The position numbers and the translations under genes are program-made. Positions 39,418-47,746 of a stretch of DNA of 52,852 nt are shown piece after piece. Numbering within the stretch: position 1 is the first letter of the stretch; each line of letters begins with the position of its first letter. The notes under the pieces were generated by a model. The model did no database searches. It worked only from the letters and a program-made list of their open reading frames with translations, and was not told the DNA's origin. The stretch is from NCBI GenBank assembly GCA_910578455.1, contig CAJTQA010000022.1, forward strand, positions 1-52,852, given 5' to 3'. The stretch is from an uncultured Dorea sp. Its GTDB lineage: Bacteria; Bacillota; Clostridia; Lachnospirales; Lachnospiraceae.

Positions 39418-39864
39418 TTACAGATTTTCCGAGTCGAGAATAATGGTAAACGGCCCGTCATTTACAAGGCTTACCTTCATATCCGCTCCGAATTCCCCCC
39501 GCTCCACTGCCGAAACCTGCTCCTTGCATTTTCTGATGATATACTCATACATCTCCGATGCCGCCTCCGGCGCTCCTGCCTCGATAAAGCTTGGACGGTT
39601 CCCTTTCTTGCAGTTTGCATACAGTGTAAACTGAGAGATAAGGAGCAGCTCCCCGCCCACGCTATCCAGTGACAGGTTTGTCTTCCCATTATCATCCTCA
39701 AAGATGCGTAAGCCCAGCATCTTTTTCACCATCCTGTCGGCCGTCTCCCTCGTATCGGAATCACTCACGCCAATCAGAACCATGAAACCCTTTCCAATCT
39801 TCCCCAGAGTCTTTCCGTCTGCTTTCACTTCACTTTCTGACACTCTCTGAATTACAAATCTCAT
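39418..39864 (-). CDS. dtd: D-aminoacyl-tRNA deacylase
   Basis: A 148-residue Dtd, normal length. It removes D-amino acids wrongly attached to tRNA. The conserved LLISQFTLYANCKKGNRPSF segment and the C-terminal NDGPFTIIL, which carries the Gly-cisPro pair used for chiral selection, are both present. The start MRFVIQRV is the family norm. Convergent with the ATP-grasp operon. An upstream partner relA/rsh gene, frequent in Firmicutes, is not present here. Confidence 0.95.
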   Translation of the reverse strand: MRFVIQRVSESEVKADGKTLGKIGKGFMVLIGVSDSDTRETADRMVKKMLGLRIFEDDNGKTNLSLDSVGGELLLISQFTLYANCKKGNRPSFIEAGAPEAASEMYEYIIRKCKEQVSAVERGEFGADMKVSLVNDGPFTIILDSENL

Positions 39865-39952
39865 ATCTTCCTGACCTTCCTCCTGTATTTTATACCATAC
39901 TCATTATCCGTAAGAACCATAGAAAAATCAAGTAGAAACTTTGGAAAAATTA

Positions 39953-39989
39953 TTGACAAACGATAATTTTATGTTAGAATAAAATTATC
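39953..39989 (+). promoter_or_regulatory. Promoter and operator of the DUF2975-like operon
   Basis: TTGACA (39953-39958), 16 bases and TAGAAT (39975-39980). A perfect 11-bp inverted repeat GATAATTTTAT (39962-39972) / ATAAAATTATC (39979-39989) spans the spacer and the -10. Binding there should block transcription, probably by the XRE protein of the same operon. Confidence 0.7.
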
Positions 39990-40028
39990 AATTATCGCAA
40001 AACAATAATTTCTCAAAGGAGGTTTCCT

Positions 40029-40907
40029 ATGCAGTCAATCCTATATTCTTATCTTATCACATTCCCGTTTGAGCAGCTTGGCATGGGACTCAGAAAGCTG
40101 TCGCTATCCGGCAGCGCAGGCAACACGGCTGCCATCATTGCCTATATCCTCATCTGCCTTGTTCCCTGCATGATTTTCCTGGGATTAAAGAAAGCACACA
40201 AGATTTTAAAAGCAGATTTCTTTCTTCCTCTCCTGAGCATCCTGCTCTTTGCCGTTATCTACTTCATGGTCAACCCGGGGCTGTTTCCTTCAAATGTGCC
40301 GGGAACAGGACGCACGTTCTTAGGAACCGCTTTTTATTCTGTATTCTGGGGATATATCTTTCTTCGCGCACTGGAAAAATACAGCGCCGCAGACGCAGGG
40401 CATTTACAGAAAGGATTGAAACTGCTTCTGACAGCCATGAGCCTTCTGCTCATCTTCACCTTTGCAGGGCAATGTTTCGAGGCTGTCTTTTCCGCTATCC
40501 CCCAATTGGAGGCAGCCAACAATTCTCCCGATGCCCCGCTGACAGTTTCTTATGTGTTTTTAGCCTTTCAGTGCATCATAGCTGCCCTTCCTTATTGCTT
40601 TGATGTCTACATCCTCATTACTGCAGTCCGGGCACTGGATGATTTGCTTAAAGACCCTTATTCCGATGCGTCTGTCTCAAAGGTTGGCAAAATCTCTTCC
40701 CTCTGTGCCAAAGCGCTCGTTATTGCCATATTATCCAGCATTGCTTTCAACATATTCCAGTTACTTTTCTGCGGCATGCTGCCCATAATAAATATGGTAG
40801 TCTCCATCCCTGTATTTTCTGCCGCACTGGCCTTTGCGGTACTGCTGACAGCAAAATACGTCCGTGAGAACCAGAGGCTAAAACGAGATAATGAATTATT
40901 TATTTAG
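40029..40907 (+). CDS. Multi-pass membrane protein (DUF2975-like)
   Basis: A 292-residue protein with about seven predicted transmembrane helices and short loops. The C-terminal half has LTAVRALDDLLKDPYSDASV-like regions (ITAVRALDDLLKDPY) and ends in charged RENQRLKRDNELFI. Proteins of the DUF2975 group are typically encoded with a very small YozG-type XRE regulator, as here (11-base gap), which supports the assignment. Molecular function is not known for the family. AAAGGAGG precedes the ATG. Confidence 0.75.
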   Translation: MQSILYSYLITFPFEQLGMGLRKLSLSGSAGNTAAIIAYILICLVPCMIFLGLKKAHKILKADFFLPLLSILLFAVIYFMVNPGLFPSNVPGTGRTFLGTAFYSVFWGYIFLRALEKYSAADAGHLQKGLKLLLTAMSLLLIFTFAGQCFEAVFSAIPQLEAANNSPDAPLTVSYVFLAFQCIIAALPYCFDVYILITAVRALDDLLKDPYSDASVSKVGKISSLCAKALVIAILSSIAFNIFQLLFCGMLPIINMVVSIPVFSAALAFAVLLTAKYVRENQRLKRDNELFI

Positions 40908-40918
40908 GAATAAAGCAT

Positions 40919-41152
40919 ATGGGAATAAAGGTCTGTCTTGAAGACGTACTGAAAAAGAAGGGAATGACGTCAAAGGAACTGTGCGGGCTGGTAAATATTA
41001 CCGAGGCGAACCTGTCCGTGCTCCGCAGCGGCAAAGCAAAGGGCGTGCGTTTCCACACAATTAACCGCATCTGCTATTACCTCGGCTGCGATGTGGGAGA
41101 CATCTTAAAATTTGACGGAAAACTAGAAGAGGAGGAGAACAATGAGACATAA
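40919..41152 (+). CDS. Small XRE/YozG-type transcriptional regulator
   Basis: A 77-residue single-domain helix-turn-helix protein. The DNA-binding helices are in KKGMTSKELCGLVNITEANL and SGKAKGVRFHTINRICYYLG, followed by the CDVGDILKFD end typical of YozG-like regulators. It probably binds the palindrome over the operon promoter. The last 11 bases overlap the next gene. Confidence 0.88.
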   Translation: MGIKVCLEDVLKKKGMTSKELCGLVNITEANLSVLRSGKAKGVRFHTINRICYYLGCDVGDILKFDGKLEEEENNET

Positions 41153-42068
41153 AAAAATATATCACTTTATTTTAACCGCTGTCCTTATATCTGCCATCAT
41201 ACTGCCGCTTAGCGGATGCACTCTCGCAAAAAAAGATGCCGGAGAAGACGCAAAAGATACGCTCATCGGAGTCTTTGTCACAGAGGAATATCTGGATCTT
41301 TTTGGCACAGATGCTTATCTTTATGGCCAATACGCCAACCCATTATATGCTACGGTCAACCGGCACGGAAGCGATGAGCTTTCCGACTGGGAGGTTTCCT
41401 TTCAAAATATACGCGGGCTTAACTTCCTTGCTCCAATCAGGACAAACAAAGACGGAGAGTCATACCGTGCAACCCAGGAAAGCGACGGCATCTGCCACGC
41501 TCATACCGATATCAGTTCATCTGATGATAAAGAGGAACTCCGATTATCAGCTACTGTCTACAGCATCCCAAAGGCATCGGGCGAGAATCTTACTTATTTT
41601 GCAAATCCTGTCTACCAGACTACCGACGGAAAAATCTATACCGTTCCTGCCAGCGGAATCAGCATCAGCTCCACTGACAGCGAAGGAGCATGTATGTCAA
41701 CGTCTATCAGCGACCAGACAGAGACAAAAGATAAGTGGAGCGTAAAGACAGAATCCACCACTGTGGATATGCAGTTTTCTGTCATGTATGAGCCTGTAAG
41801 GATCACCCTCTTCCAGATGGGTGCGGATAACAGGATTTTAAAGCAGGAAAGCCATCTCCCCGGGAAACTGCCGGAAACATTGCATGCGGAAAAAGACGCC
41901 GCCTACATTCTTGTGGAGACGGAAAAAAAGAAACCCGACGGAAGCTTTCATATTGAACGAAACATATATGAGCGCAGTGACAATGATGATAATTCCCTTG
42001 AAACGTTCTATGCATTGGACAATGGGATTGTGTCAAAGATGTTTACTGACGTCATATGGGAGCAGTAG
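41142..42068 (+). CDS. Exported lipoprotein of unknown function
   Basis: A 308-residue lipoprotein with signal peptide and lipobox (LPLSGCTLAK, Cys ~27). The mature part is mostly beta-strand rich and hydrophilic, with no enzyme motif recognised. GAGGAGG lies 6 bases before the ATG. Being third in an operon with a membrane protein and its regulator, it may sense or relay an envelope state. A strong terminator follows. Confidence 0.8.
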   Translation: MRHKKIYHFILTAVLISAIILPLSGCTLAKKDAGEDAKDTLIGVFVTEEYLDLFGTDAYLYGQYANPLYATVNRHGSDELSDWEVSFQNIRGLNFLAPIRTNKDGESYRATQESDGICHAHTDISSSDDKEELRLSATVYSIPKASGENLTYFANPVYQTTDGKIYTVPASGISISSTDSEGACMSTSISDQTETKDKWSVKTESTTVDMQFSVMYEPVRITLFQMGADNRILKQESHLPGKLPETLHAEKDAAYILVETEKKKPDGSFHIERNIYERSDNDDNSLETFYALDNGIVSKMFTDVIWEQ

Positions 42069-42082
42069 CCTGTCCGCCATTT

Positions 42083-42108
42083 AGTGCCCCTCATGACAGA
42101 GGGGCACT
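42083..42108 (+). terminator. Terminator of the DUF2975-like operon
   Basis: Arms AGTGCCCCTC (42083-42092) and GAGGGGCACT (42099-42108), 6-base loop; a T-rich stretch TCCTGTTTTCT follows. Confidence 0.85.
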
Positions 42109-42118
42109 GTCCTGTTTT

Positions 42119-43415
42119 CTAATTTCCCAGCATCATGTTCAATATCTCAGTGTCCGTACTCTTCATGCCATCTCTTCCCATACGTCCAACAGCGCTGATA
42201 GTATCTTCAATGTCCTCCATCACCAATCCTTCTCCCGGCTGAAAGGCAAGTCCTTTAAAGCTTAGTTCTAATGACAGCAATGCCGTCTGTACTGCTGCCG
42301 CGATTTTAGCGGCACAGGAGGATTTTGCGCCATCACAGGCCATGCCTCCAATGGTACAGATTGTATTGGTAATCACAGCACAGATAATCTTATGCCGCTC
42401 CTTGGCATCACTGGTTCCTTCTGCCATTTTTCTGCCGCAGAGCATGTATGCAATCCCGCATGCCGCGCCACATGCCGCACTGGTCGCGCCACAATATGCC
42501 GATATGCCTTTTCTGGTGCAGCGATATTAAATTTGCAGCTGCCAATGCACGTAACAGGTCTTCATGCGGAATATCCAAATCTTCCGCATAGGAATATACC
42601 GGCAGGCAAACTGCCATGCCCTGATTTCCAGAGCCTGAATTTATCATGACCGGCATCGCACATCCATTCATACGGGCATCTGAACCCACTGCCGCCCATG
42701 CCGCTGCCTTGACGCTGCGTGAAACAGGAAGAGACATTTCTAACAGGTTCTTTCCTACATTTACTCCCCATTTTCCGCTTAATCCCTCCTTCGCAATCGC
42801 ACAGTTATATTCGAGCTGCTTTTCCAACACATCCTTTATGTCCCTGACTTCCAGGGAGTCAGCATATTCCAGAATATTTTTTACACAGAGGTTTTTCTTA
42901 CAATCGTCGTATTCTGCCTGAGCCTTCTCTGTCTTAGCAAAAATAACCTGTCCATTTCGCTCAATCCGGGTAATGTTTGTGTGGTAATTGCTGATTTCCA
43001 CTAGCGCGCTGTCCTCCCCTGACACAACCTCCATGGACAGATAAAGATTTGCCACTCCTTCAGCAAGCTCACAATCGCAAAAGTTTTTTCCCAATAGCTT
43101 TCTCGAGAGAGCAAGGTCTTCCTGCGTAACTGTATCGAGGACATCCAGTCCTCTGGCAGAGTCCCCGCCTACGATTCCAAGAATCGCCGCAATTTCTATC
43201 CCCCGAAGCCCTCCTGATTTGGGTACGACAACACCTTTCACATTTTTCACAATATTACCGGAGCATTTTACATGGCAATGTTCCGGCATTTTGCCCAAAT
43301 TTTTTTTCGCAGTCGCGCCGGCGTAGGCGATAGCTATAGGTTCCGTGCATCCCATGGCAGGAATCAGCTCCCTGTGCAGCAATTTAGTAAATTGTTCATA
43401 AATCATTTTATCCAT
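42119..43415 (-). pseudogene. Frameshifted UPF0597/CyuA-like (cysteine desulfidase) gene
   Basis: Two overlapping frames together cover one gene of the UPF0597 family (CyuA/CdsB, iron-sulfur L-cysteine desulfidase; related to serine dehydratase alpha subunits). The first frame runs from MDKMIYEQF at 43415 and shows MGCTEPIAIAYAGA, the family's cluster-binding start, and GSGNQGMAVCLPV. It goes wrong after NLISLHQK. The other frame resumes as GISAYCGATSAACGAAC and continues to the stop at 42119 with CDGAKSSCAAKIAAAV. The break is at an A4/G2 run near 42507-42512. Combined length is about 432 codons, the usual family size. A sequencing error would look the same; neighbouring gene wreckage favours true decay. 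Confidence 0.8.
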
Positions 43416-43430
43416 AGTCTTTCTCCTGAA

Positions 43431-44183
43431 TTACTCTCCGCATATCGGCCCTGTATTTTTACCCGGCACTTCCAGGCCGTCAGGAAGCGGGCTTTTATAT
43501 GGTTTTCCGTTAGTCTTCTCCAAAAACTCTCTCTTTGCTTTTTCGAGAAGATCTGAATCTACCATAATATCCAGAGCTGCTTTTGCCAAAACCTTCGCCC
43601 CGTAAATCATACCCTTTATACCGATGCTGTGGCCGGAGCAAGCTGTAATCTGCCAGTTATGCCCTGGAGCGCCGATATTATTGCATGCAGTAGTGAAAAA
43701 CGCTGTCGGAACAATATGCGCCACGTCTCCCACATCGGAAGAACTACCGTCCCCGTCATTTTGCATCGGCAATACCCCTGAGTGAATCTCCGTGCCTAAC
43801 GGTAAATTATTTACTTTTATTTTCTCCTCTTTATTCTCGTTAAAATATCCATTCAGTTTTGCAGCAAATTCATGTTCCTCCTCTGTCCATTCCTCCTGCC
43901 TGATGCTGCCCATTGCCCGATAAACAACATCTTCTAAATCTTTGTTATTAAGCGTATTGTAGCAGCCTCCCAGAAATTCAATCTCCAGTTCTGTCTCCGT
44001 CATGAGCGCCGCGCCTTTGGCGATATTCACCACCCGTTTGTAAACATCTTCTGCATCTTCACGTTCCTTTGCCCTCACGCTGTACCACACGCTGGCCTTA
44101 TCTAGTACGATATTGGGAACGCTGCCGCACTCCGTAATCATATAGTGAACGCGTGCGTCTGGCTTTATATGCTCCCTGAGATA
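43431..44183 (-). pseudogene. C-terminal fragment of an M20-family amidohydrolase (AbgB-like)
   Basis: About 250 codons matching the C-terminal half of M20 amidohydrolases of the aminobenzoyl-glutamate hydrolase type: YLREHIKPDARVHYMITECG, SVPNIVLDKASVWYSVRA, SSDVGDVAHIVPTAFFTTAC, APGHNWQITACSG. The reading frame enters from ~44183, where an in-frame stop and unrelated sequence begin, so there is no start codon for a full enzyme. The N-terminal half with most metal ligands is gone. It precedes the CyuA-like gene by 15 bases, so they were once one operon. Confidence 0.85.
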
Positions 44184-44577
44184 AAAAGCTTATGCAGGAA
44201 GGCAGATTCCGAAAGGAAATGAAAAAACCATCAGCGGCACTGCTCTCGAAATGCTGATCCATCACCAGTGGAAAGGGAATGTCCGTGAATTAAAAAATGT
44301 CATCGAACGCTTATACCTGTATTCAGAGGATGACCGCATAACCGAAAAAGATTTGTCCTGCCTTCCGGAGCTCTTCCCCCCGGATGGTTACAGCATCCAT
44401 GACTATACAGCGCTTTTAGGCAAACGGTACATGCCGGATATCCTCAATATTTTTGAAGAAAGACTCCTGAAAGAATCTATGAAACAAAGCGATTCAACCT
44501 ACAGCTTGGCAAAATTGCTCGGAATCAGCCAGGCAACAGTTGTACGAAAGCTTCAAAAATATAACCTGAAATTTTAG
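44181..44577 (+). pseudogene. Remnant of a sigma-54 activator (AAA+ end and Fis-type HTH)
   Basis: The sequence begins inside the AAA+ domain with KLMQEGRFRKE, the usual GRFR motif. It loses about 45 codons and a frame, then resumes as TISGTALEMLIHHQWKGNVRELKNVIERL (read as two pieces around GNVREL). It ends in a Fis-like helix-turn-helix (YSLAKLLGISQATVVRKLQK). The GAFTGA loop, Walker motifs and sensor domain are absent. An internal ATG at 44251 opens a 108-codon frame that would encode only the C-terminal end. It probably once controlled the divergent M20/CyuA-like operon. Confidence 0.85.
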
Positions 44578-44594
44578 AAATCATTTGTCATTTT

Positions 44595-45227
44595 TTATAC
44601 CATGCTATATAATATTGCGTTGCAAATCGCCGCTGCCACGTTGCTGCCGCCTTTCCTTCCCCGGTTGATGATATACGGCACGTCCGAGTAAAGGAACAGC
44701 TCCTTCGCCGCCTCCACATTCACAAACCCTACCGGAACCCCGATGATAAACGCTGGCTTAAACATTCCTTTTTTCATCATCTCGTACAAAGCAATCAGAG
44801 CCGTAGGCGCATTCCCGACGGCAAAGACCGACGGCTTTAAAAGCCCTGCCGCCCGCTCCATGCTGACTGCCGCCCTCGTAAGCCCTCTCTCTCTCGCCTT
44901 GGCTGCTACATCTTCCTCTGCCATAAAGCAGCGGACGGTGCCGCCAAATGTTCCCAGAATCTTTTTGTTGATTCCCGCCCGTGCCATATTCGTATCCGTC
45001 ACGATATCCGCCCCGTCCCGGATAAGTTTCTTTGCGATCTCCACCGCATTTTCAGAGTAGCATAGTGTATCCGCATACTCAAAATCCGCGCTTGTATGGA
45101 TAACCCTCTTCGTCACCGACTCCTCCGCTGGATTCAGCCGGATTCCCCTTTCCTTAAGCTCCTGCCCTATTATCTCAAAGCTCCTTTTTTCGATTTCTTC
45201 CGGCAGGACGAACTCAATCCCTTTCAT
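44595..45227 (-). CDS. cbiC: Precorrin-8X / cobalt-precorrin-8 methylmutase
   Basis: A 210-residue CobH/CbiC enzyme of normal size. It moves the C-11 methyl to C-12 to give (hydrogeno)cobyrinic acid. The catalytic His is in KRVIHTSADFEYADTL. Other family features are GADIVTDTNMARAGIN, GNAPTALIALYEMM and the C-terminal INRGRKGGSNVAAAICNAIL. It is the last gene of the cobalamin operon and overlaps cobD by 14 bases. The presence of CbiK suggests the anaerobic (early cobalt insertion) route, so CbiC is the better name. Confidence 0.95.
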   Translation of the reverse strand: MKGIEFVLPEEIEKRSFEIIGQELKERGIRLNPAEESVTKRVIHTSADFEYADTLCYSENAVEIAKKLIRDGADIVTDTNMARAGINKKILGTFGGTVRCFMAEEDVAAKARERGLTRAAVSMERAAGLLKPSVFAVGNAPTALIALYEMMKKGMFKPAFIIGVPVGFVNVEAAKELFLYSDVPYIINRGRKGGSNVAAAICNAILYSMV

Positions 45228-46257
45228 GTCCTATTATCTCCTTCATCTTACTTACCAACATTTTATTATCCCTGTGCCGCCTGACTGCAATACGGTAATA
45301 TCCCTTTCCGAGACCCTCATAATCACTGCAGTCTCTAATTAGGATCTTCTCTCGCAGAAGCGATCCGTACCAATCTCTTCCGTCATAAAACAGCAGATAA
45401 TTAGCATCAGAGGAAAAAACTTTCTTTACAATCCCGGAAAGTTCCTTCGTCAGGTACTTCCGCTCTCTCTCCACAACTTTACGCATATCTGCAAGGCTCT
45501 CTTCCTTTTCCAGCGCAGCCGCCCCTGCCATCTGTGCGGGCACCGAGACATTCCACTCCGGAAGCTGCGCCCGTATTCTCCCTGCCAGCCCTGTTTCAGA
45601 GCACAGGCAATACCCAAGCCTTATCCCCGGAATAGAAAAGCTCTTAGTAAATGCTTTTAGAATTATCACATTAGGGTAGGCCGACACGCGCTTTTCAAAG
45701 GACACCTCCATGTTTCCGCTGACCATCTCTGAAAAACACTCGTCAATGACAAGGAGCGTTCCTGTTCTGGCGCAGAGCTTTGCAAGCTTCTCCATCCACG
45801 CCGCGCTGACTGCTTTCCCGCTGGGATTGTTAGGATTTGCAAAAAAGATAACAGAAGGACGTTTTTCTTCCAAAAGAGAAAACATGTCTTCTCCTATCCC
45901 AAATCCCGTCTCTTCCTTCAGATAATAATAGACGATTTCCGCCCCAACAGCCTTCAGGGCATGTTCGTACCCACTGAAACCAGGGGCAGTAAGAACTGCC
46001 TTTTCAGGCATCGCAGCATGGGAGATTGCCATAATGAGCTCCGACGCTCCATTTCCGCAGATGATTTTATCCTCATCCACCCTGTGCTTTTCAGAAAGGA
46101 GCTTCACCAGCTTTTCGCAGCGCAGGTCCGGATATCTCTCCACATATAGAAGAGAATTCCTTAACGCCTCCGCCACTCTCCGCGGAACGCCCAACGGGCT
46201 TATGTTCACAGAAAAATCAAGCTCTGCTGAATTTCTGTATATGTCACCGCCATGCAT
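45214..46257 (-). CDS. cobD: Threonine-phosphate decarboxylase
   Basis: A 347-residue PLP enzyme of the class I/II aminotransferase fold, making the aminopropanol-phosphate arm of cobalamin. Motifs: FSVNISPLGVP near the N-terminus, CGNGASELIMAI, FFANPNNPSGKAV, the cofactor-binding DECF, and the PLP Lys in LKAFTKSFSIPGIRLGY. Start MHGGDIYRNS at 46257 is chosen because AAGGAGG lies 6 bases upstream. It overlaps cobQ by 14 bases and cbiC by 14. Confidence 0.92.
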   Translation of the reverse strand: MHGGDIYRNSAELDFSVNISPLGVPRRVAEALRNSLLYVERYPDLRCEKLVKLLSEKHRVDEDKIICGNGASELIMAISHAAMPEKAVLTAPGFSGYEHALKAVGAEIVYYYLKEETGFGIGEDMFSLLEEKRPSVIFFANPNNPSGKAVSAAWMEKLAKLCARTGTLLVIDECFSEMVSGNMEVSFEKRVSAYPNVIILKAFTKSFSIPGIRLGYCLCSETGLAGRIRAQLPEWNVSVPAQMAGAAALEKEESLADMRKVVERERKYLTKELSGIVKKVFSSDANYLLFYDGRDWYGSLLREKILIRDCSDYEGLGKGYYRIAVRRHRDNKMLVSKMKEIIGHERD

Positions 46258-47704
46258 CTTTTGCCTCCTTAAGCATCCCGTACACGGCATCCATATCCAG
46301 ATACTGCCGCACCGTTTCCGCCAGCTTATCGTACTGGCTCTCCTTAAATGCCCTGTAATCCATCCGTTTCTTTTTCAGGATGATCCCTTTCCGATCTGCC
46401 AGCGTCTCCGCTACCCGAAACGCTATATCCCCACAGTCAAAAAAACCATGTATATAGCTGCCGTACGCATTCCCATTGCGGGCAAGTACCTGACAATCCG
46501 GCTCCGTCTTTCCCATATGTATCTCGTACCCTTCAATGTCGCGCCCTGCCATGCAGGAAAGGGGCCCTTCTACTGCTCCCAATAATGCTGAAACCCGCTC
46601 TCTCTTTTTCTCGTTTGTCAGCGTCGTCCGAACATTTATAAGCCCAAGTCCTTCTATGCTTCCTCCCTCTTCCACCCCTTCCGGATCGTCAATTCTGTTC
46701 CCAAGCATCTGATAACCTCCGCAGATGCCAAATACAATACCTTTTTTTGCATGCTTTAAGATTGCCAATTCCATGCCTGATTCCCGCAGCCACCGAAGGT
46801 CTCCTATCGTGTTCTTGGTGCCTGGCAGCACTACCATATCCGCCTGCCTAAGCTCTGCCGGTGACTTTGCATAGTACACCCTGACGCCTTCAATCTGCTC
46901 AAAGACAGACATGTCCGTAAAATTAGACATCCTTGGCAGGCGGATGACCGCGATATTGACAAGCCCGTCCGCCTTTTTCTCTAATCTTTCGCTTAAGCTG
47001 TCCTCGTCATCCAGGGAAATGTCCATATAGGGCAGCACTCCCGTTACCTCAATCCCCCCCTTTTCCTCCAGAATGGAAATCCCCGGATCCAGAATCGACC
47101 TGTCTCCCCTGAATTTATTGATGACTAATCCTTTCACCCGCTTCCTCTCACTTTCCTCAAGCAGCGTGAGCGTGCCTAAAAGCTGGGCGAAGACTCCTCC
47201 TCTGTCGATATCCCCCACAAGGAGTACAGGGGCATCAACCATGCCCGCCATTCCCATGTTGACGATATCATTTTCTTTCAGGTTTATCTCTGCCGGGCTT
47301 CCAGCTCCTTCTATAACGATTATGTCTGCCTTTTTCTGTAATTTGCGGAAAGCCGCTTTAATATCCGGAATCAGCCGTTTCTTATACTGGAAATATTCTC
47401 TTGCGGACATATCTCCAAGCACTTCCCCGTTTACAATGACCTGAGAACCGCAGTCGCTGGTGGGTTTCAACAGAATCGGGTTCATGCAGACGTCAGGCTC
47501 CACTCCCGCCGCCTCCGCCTGCATCACCTGCGCCCGACCCATCTCAAGCCCGTCCTTCGTGATAAATGAATTTAGCGCCATATTCTGAGATTTGAAGGGT
47601 ACGGCCTTATACCCATCCTGCTTAAAGACTCTGCACAGCCCTGCCGCCAGCAGGCTCTTGCCCACATTTGACATTGTTCCCTGAATCATAATTATCTTTG
47701 CCAT
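46244..47704 (-). CDS. cobQ: Cobyric acid synthase
   Basis: A 486-residue CobQ/CbiP. It amidates four side chains of adenosyl-cobyrinic acid diamide using glutamine and ATP. N-terminal ATPase: IMIQGTMSNVGKSLLAAGL (P-loop), MNPILLKPTSDCGSQVI and VIEGAGSPAEINL. C-terminal glutamine amidotransferase: nucleophile Cys in FGICGGYQMLGN and His in GSYIHGFFD. Normal length. It follows the ABC ATPase by 42 bases. Confidence 0.95.
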   Translation of the reverse strand: MAKIIMIQGTMSNVGKSLLAAGLCRVFKQDGYKAVPFKSQNMALNSFITKDGLEMGRAQVMQAEAAGVEPDVCMNPILLKPTSDCGSQVIVNGEVLGDMSAREYFQYKKRLIPDIKAAFRKLQKKADIIVIEGAGSPAEINLKENDIVNMGMAGMVDAPVLLVGDIDRGGVFAQLLGTLTLLEESERKRVKGLVINKFRGDRSILDPGISILEEKGGIEVTGVLPYMDISLDDEDSLSERLEKKADGLVNIAVIRLPRMSNFTDMSVFEQIEGVRVYYAKSPAELRQADMVVLPGTKNTIGDLRWLRESGMELAILKHAKKGIVFGICGGYQMLGNRIDDPEGVEEGGSIEGLGLINVRTTLTNEKKRERVSALLGAVEGPLSCMAGRDIEGYEIHMGKTEPDCQVLARNGNAYGSYIHGFFDCGDIAFRVAETLADRKGIILKKKRMDYRAFKESQYDKLAETVRQYLDMDAVYGMLKEAKDAWR

Positions 47705-47746
47705 GAACTGTCCTCCCTCCGTAATTCTTATTCTTTGCCTTTCGTT

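Noticed and set aside
42408..43415. Stand-alone 335-residue protein
   Set aside because: Its last ~40 residues are out-of-frame sequence; the family C-terminus continues in the neighbouring frame.
44251..44577. Intact small Fis-type regulator
   Set aside because: It is the tail of a sigma-54 activator with clear activator sequence upstream of the ATG in broken frames; no ribosome binding site at the ATG.
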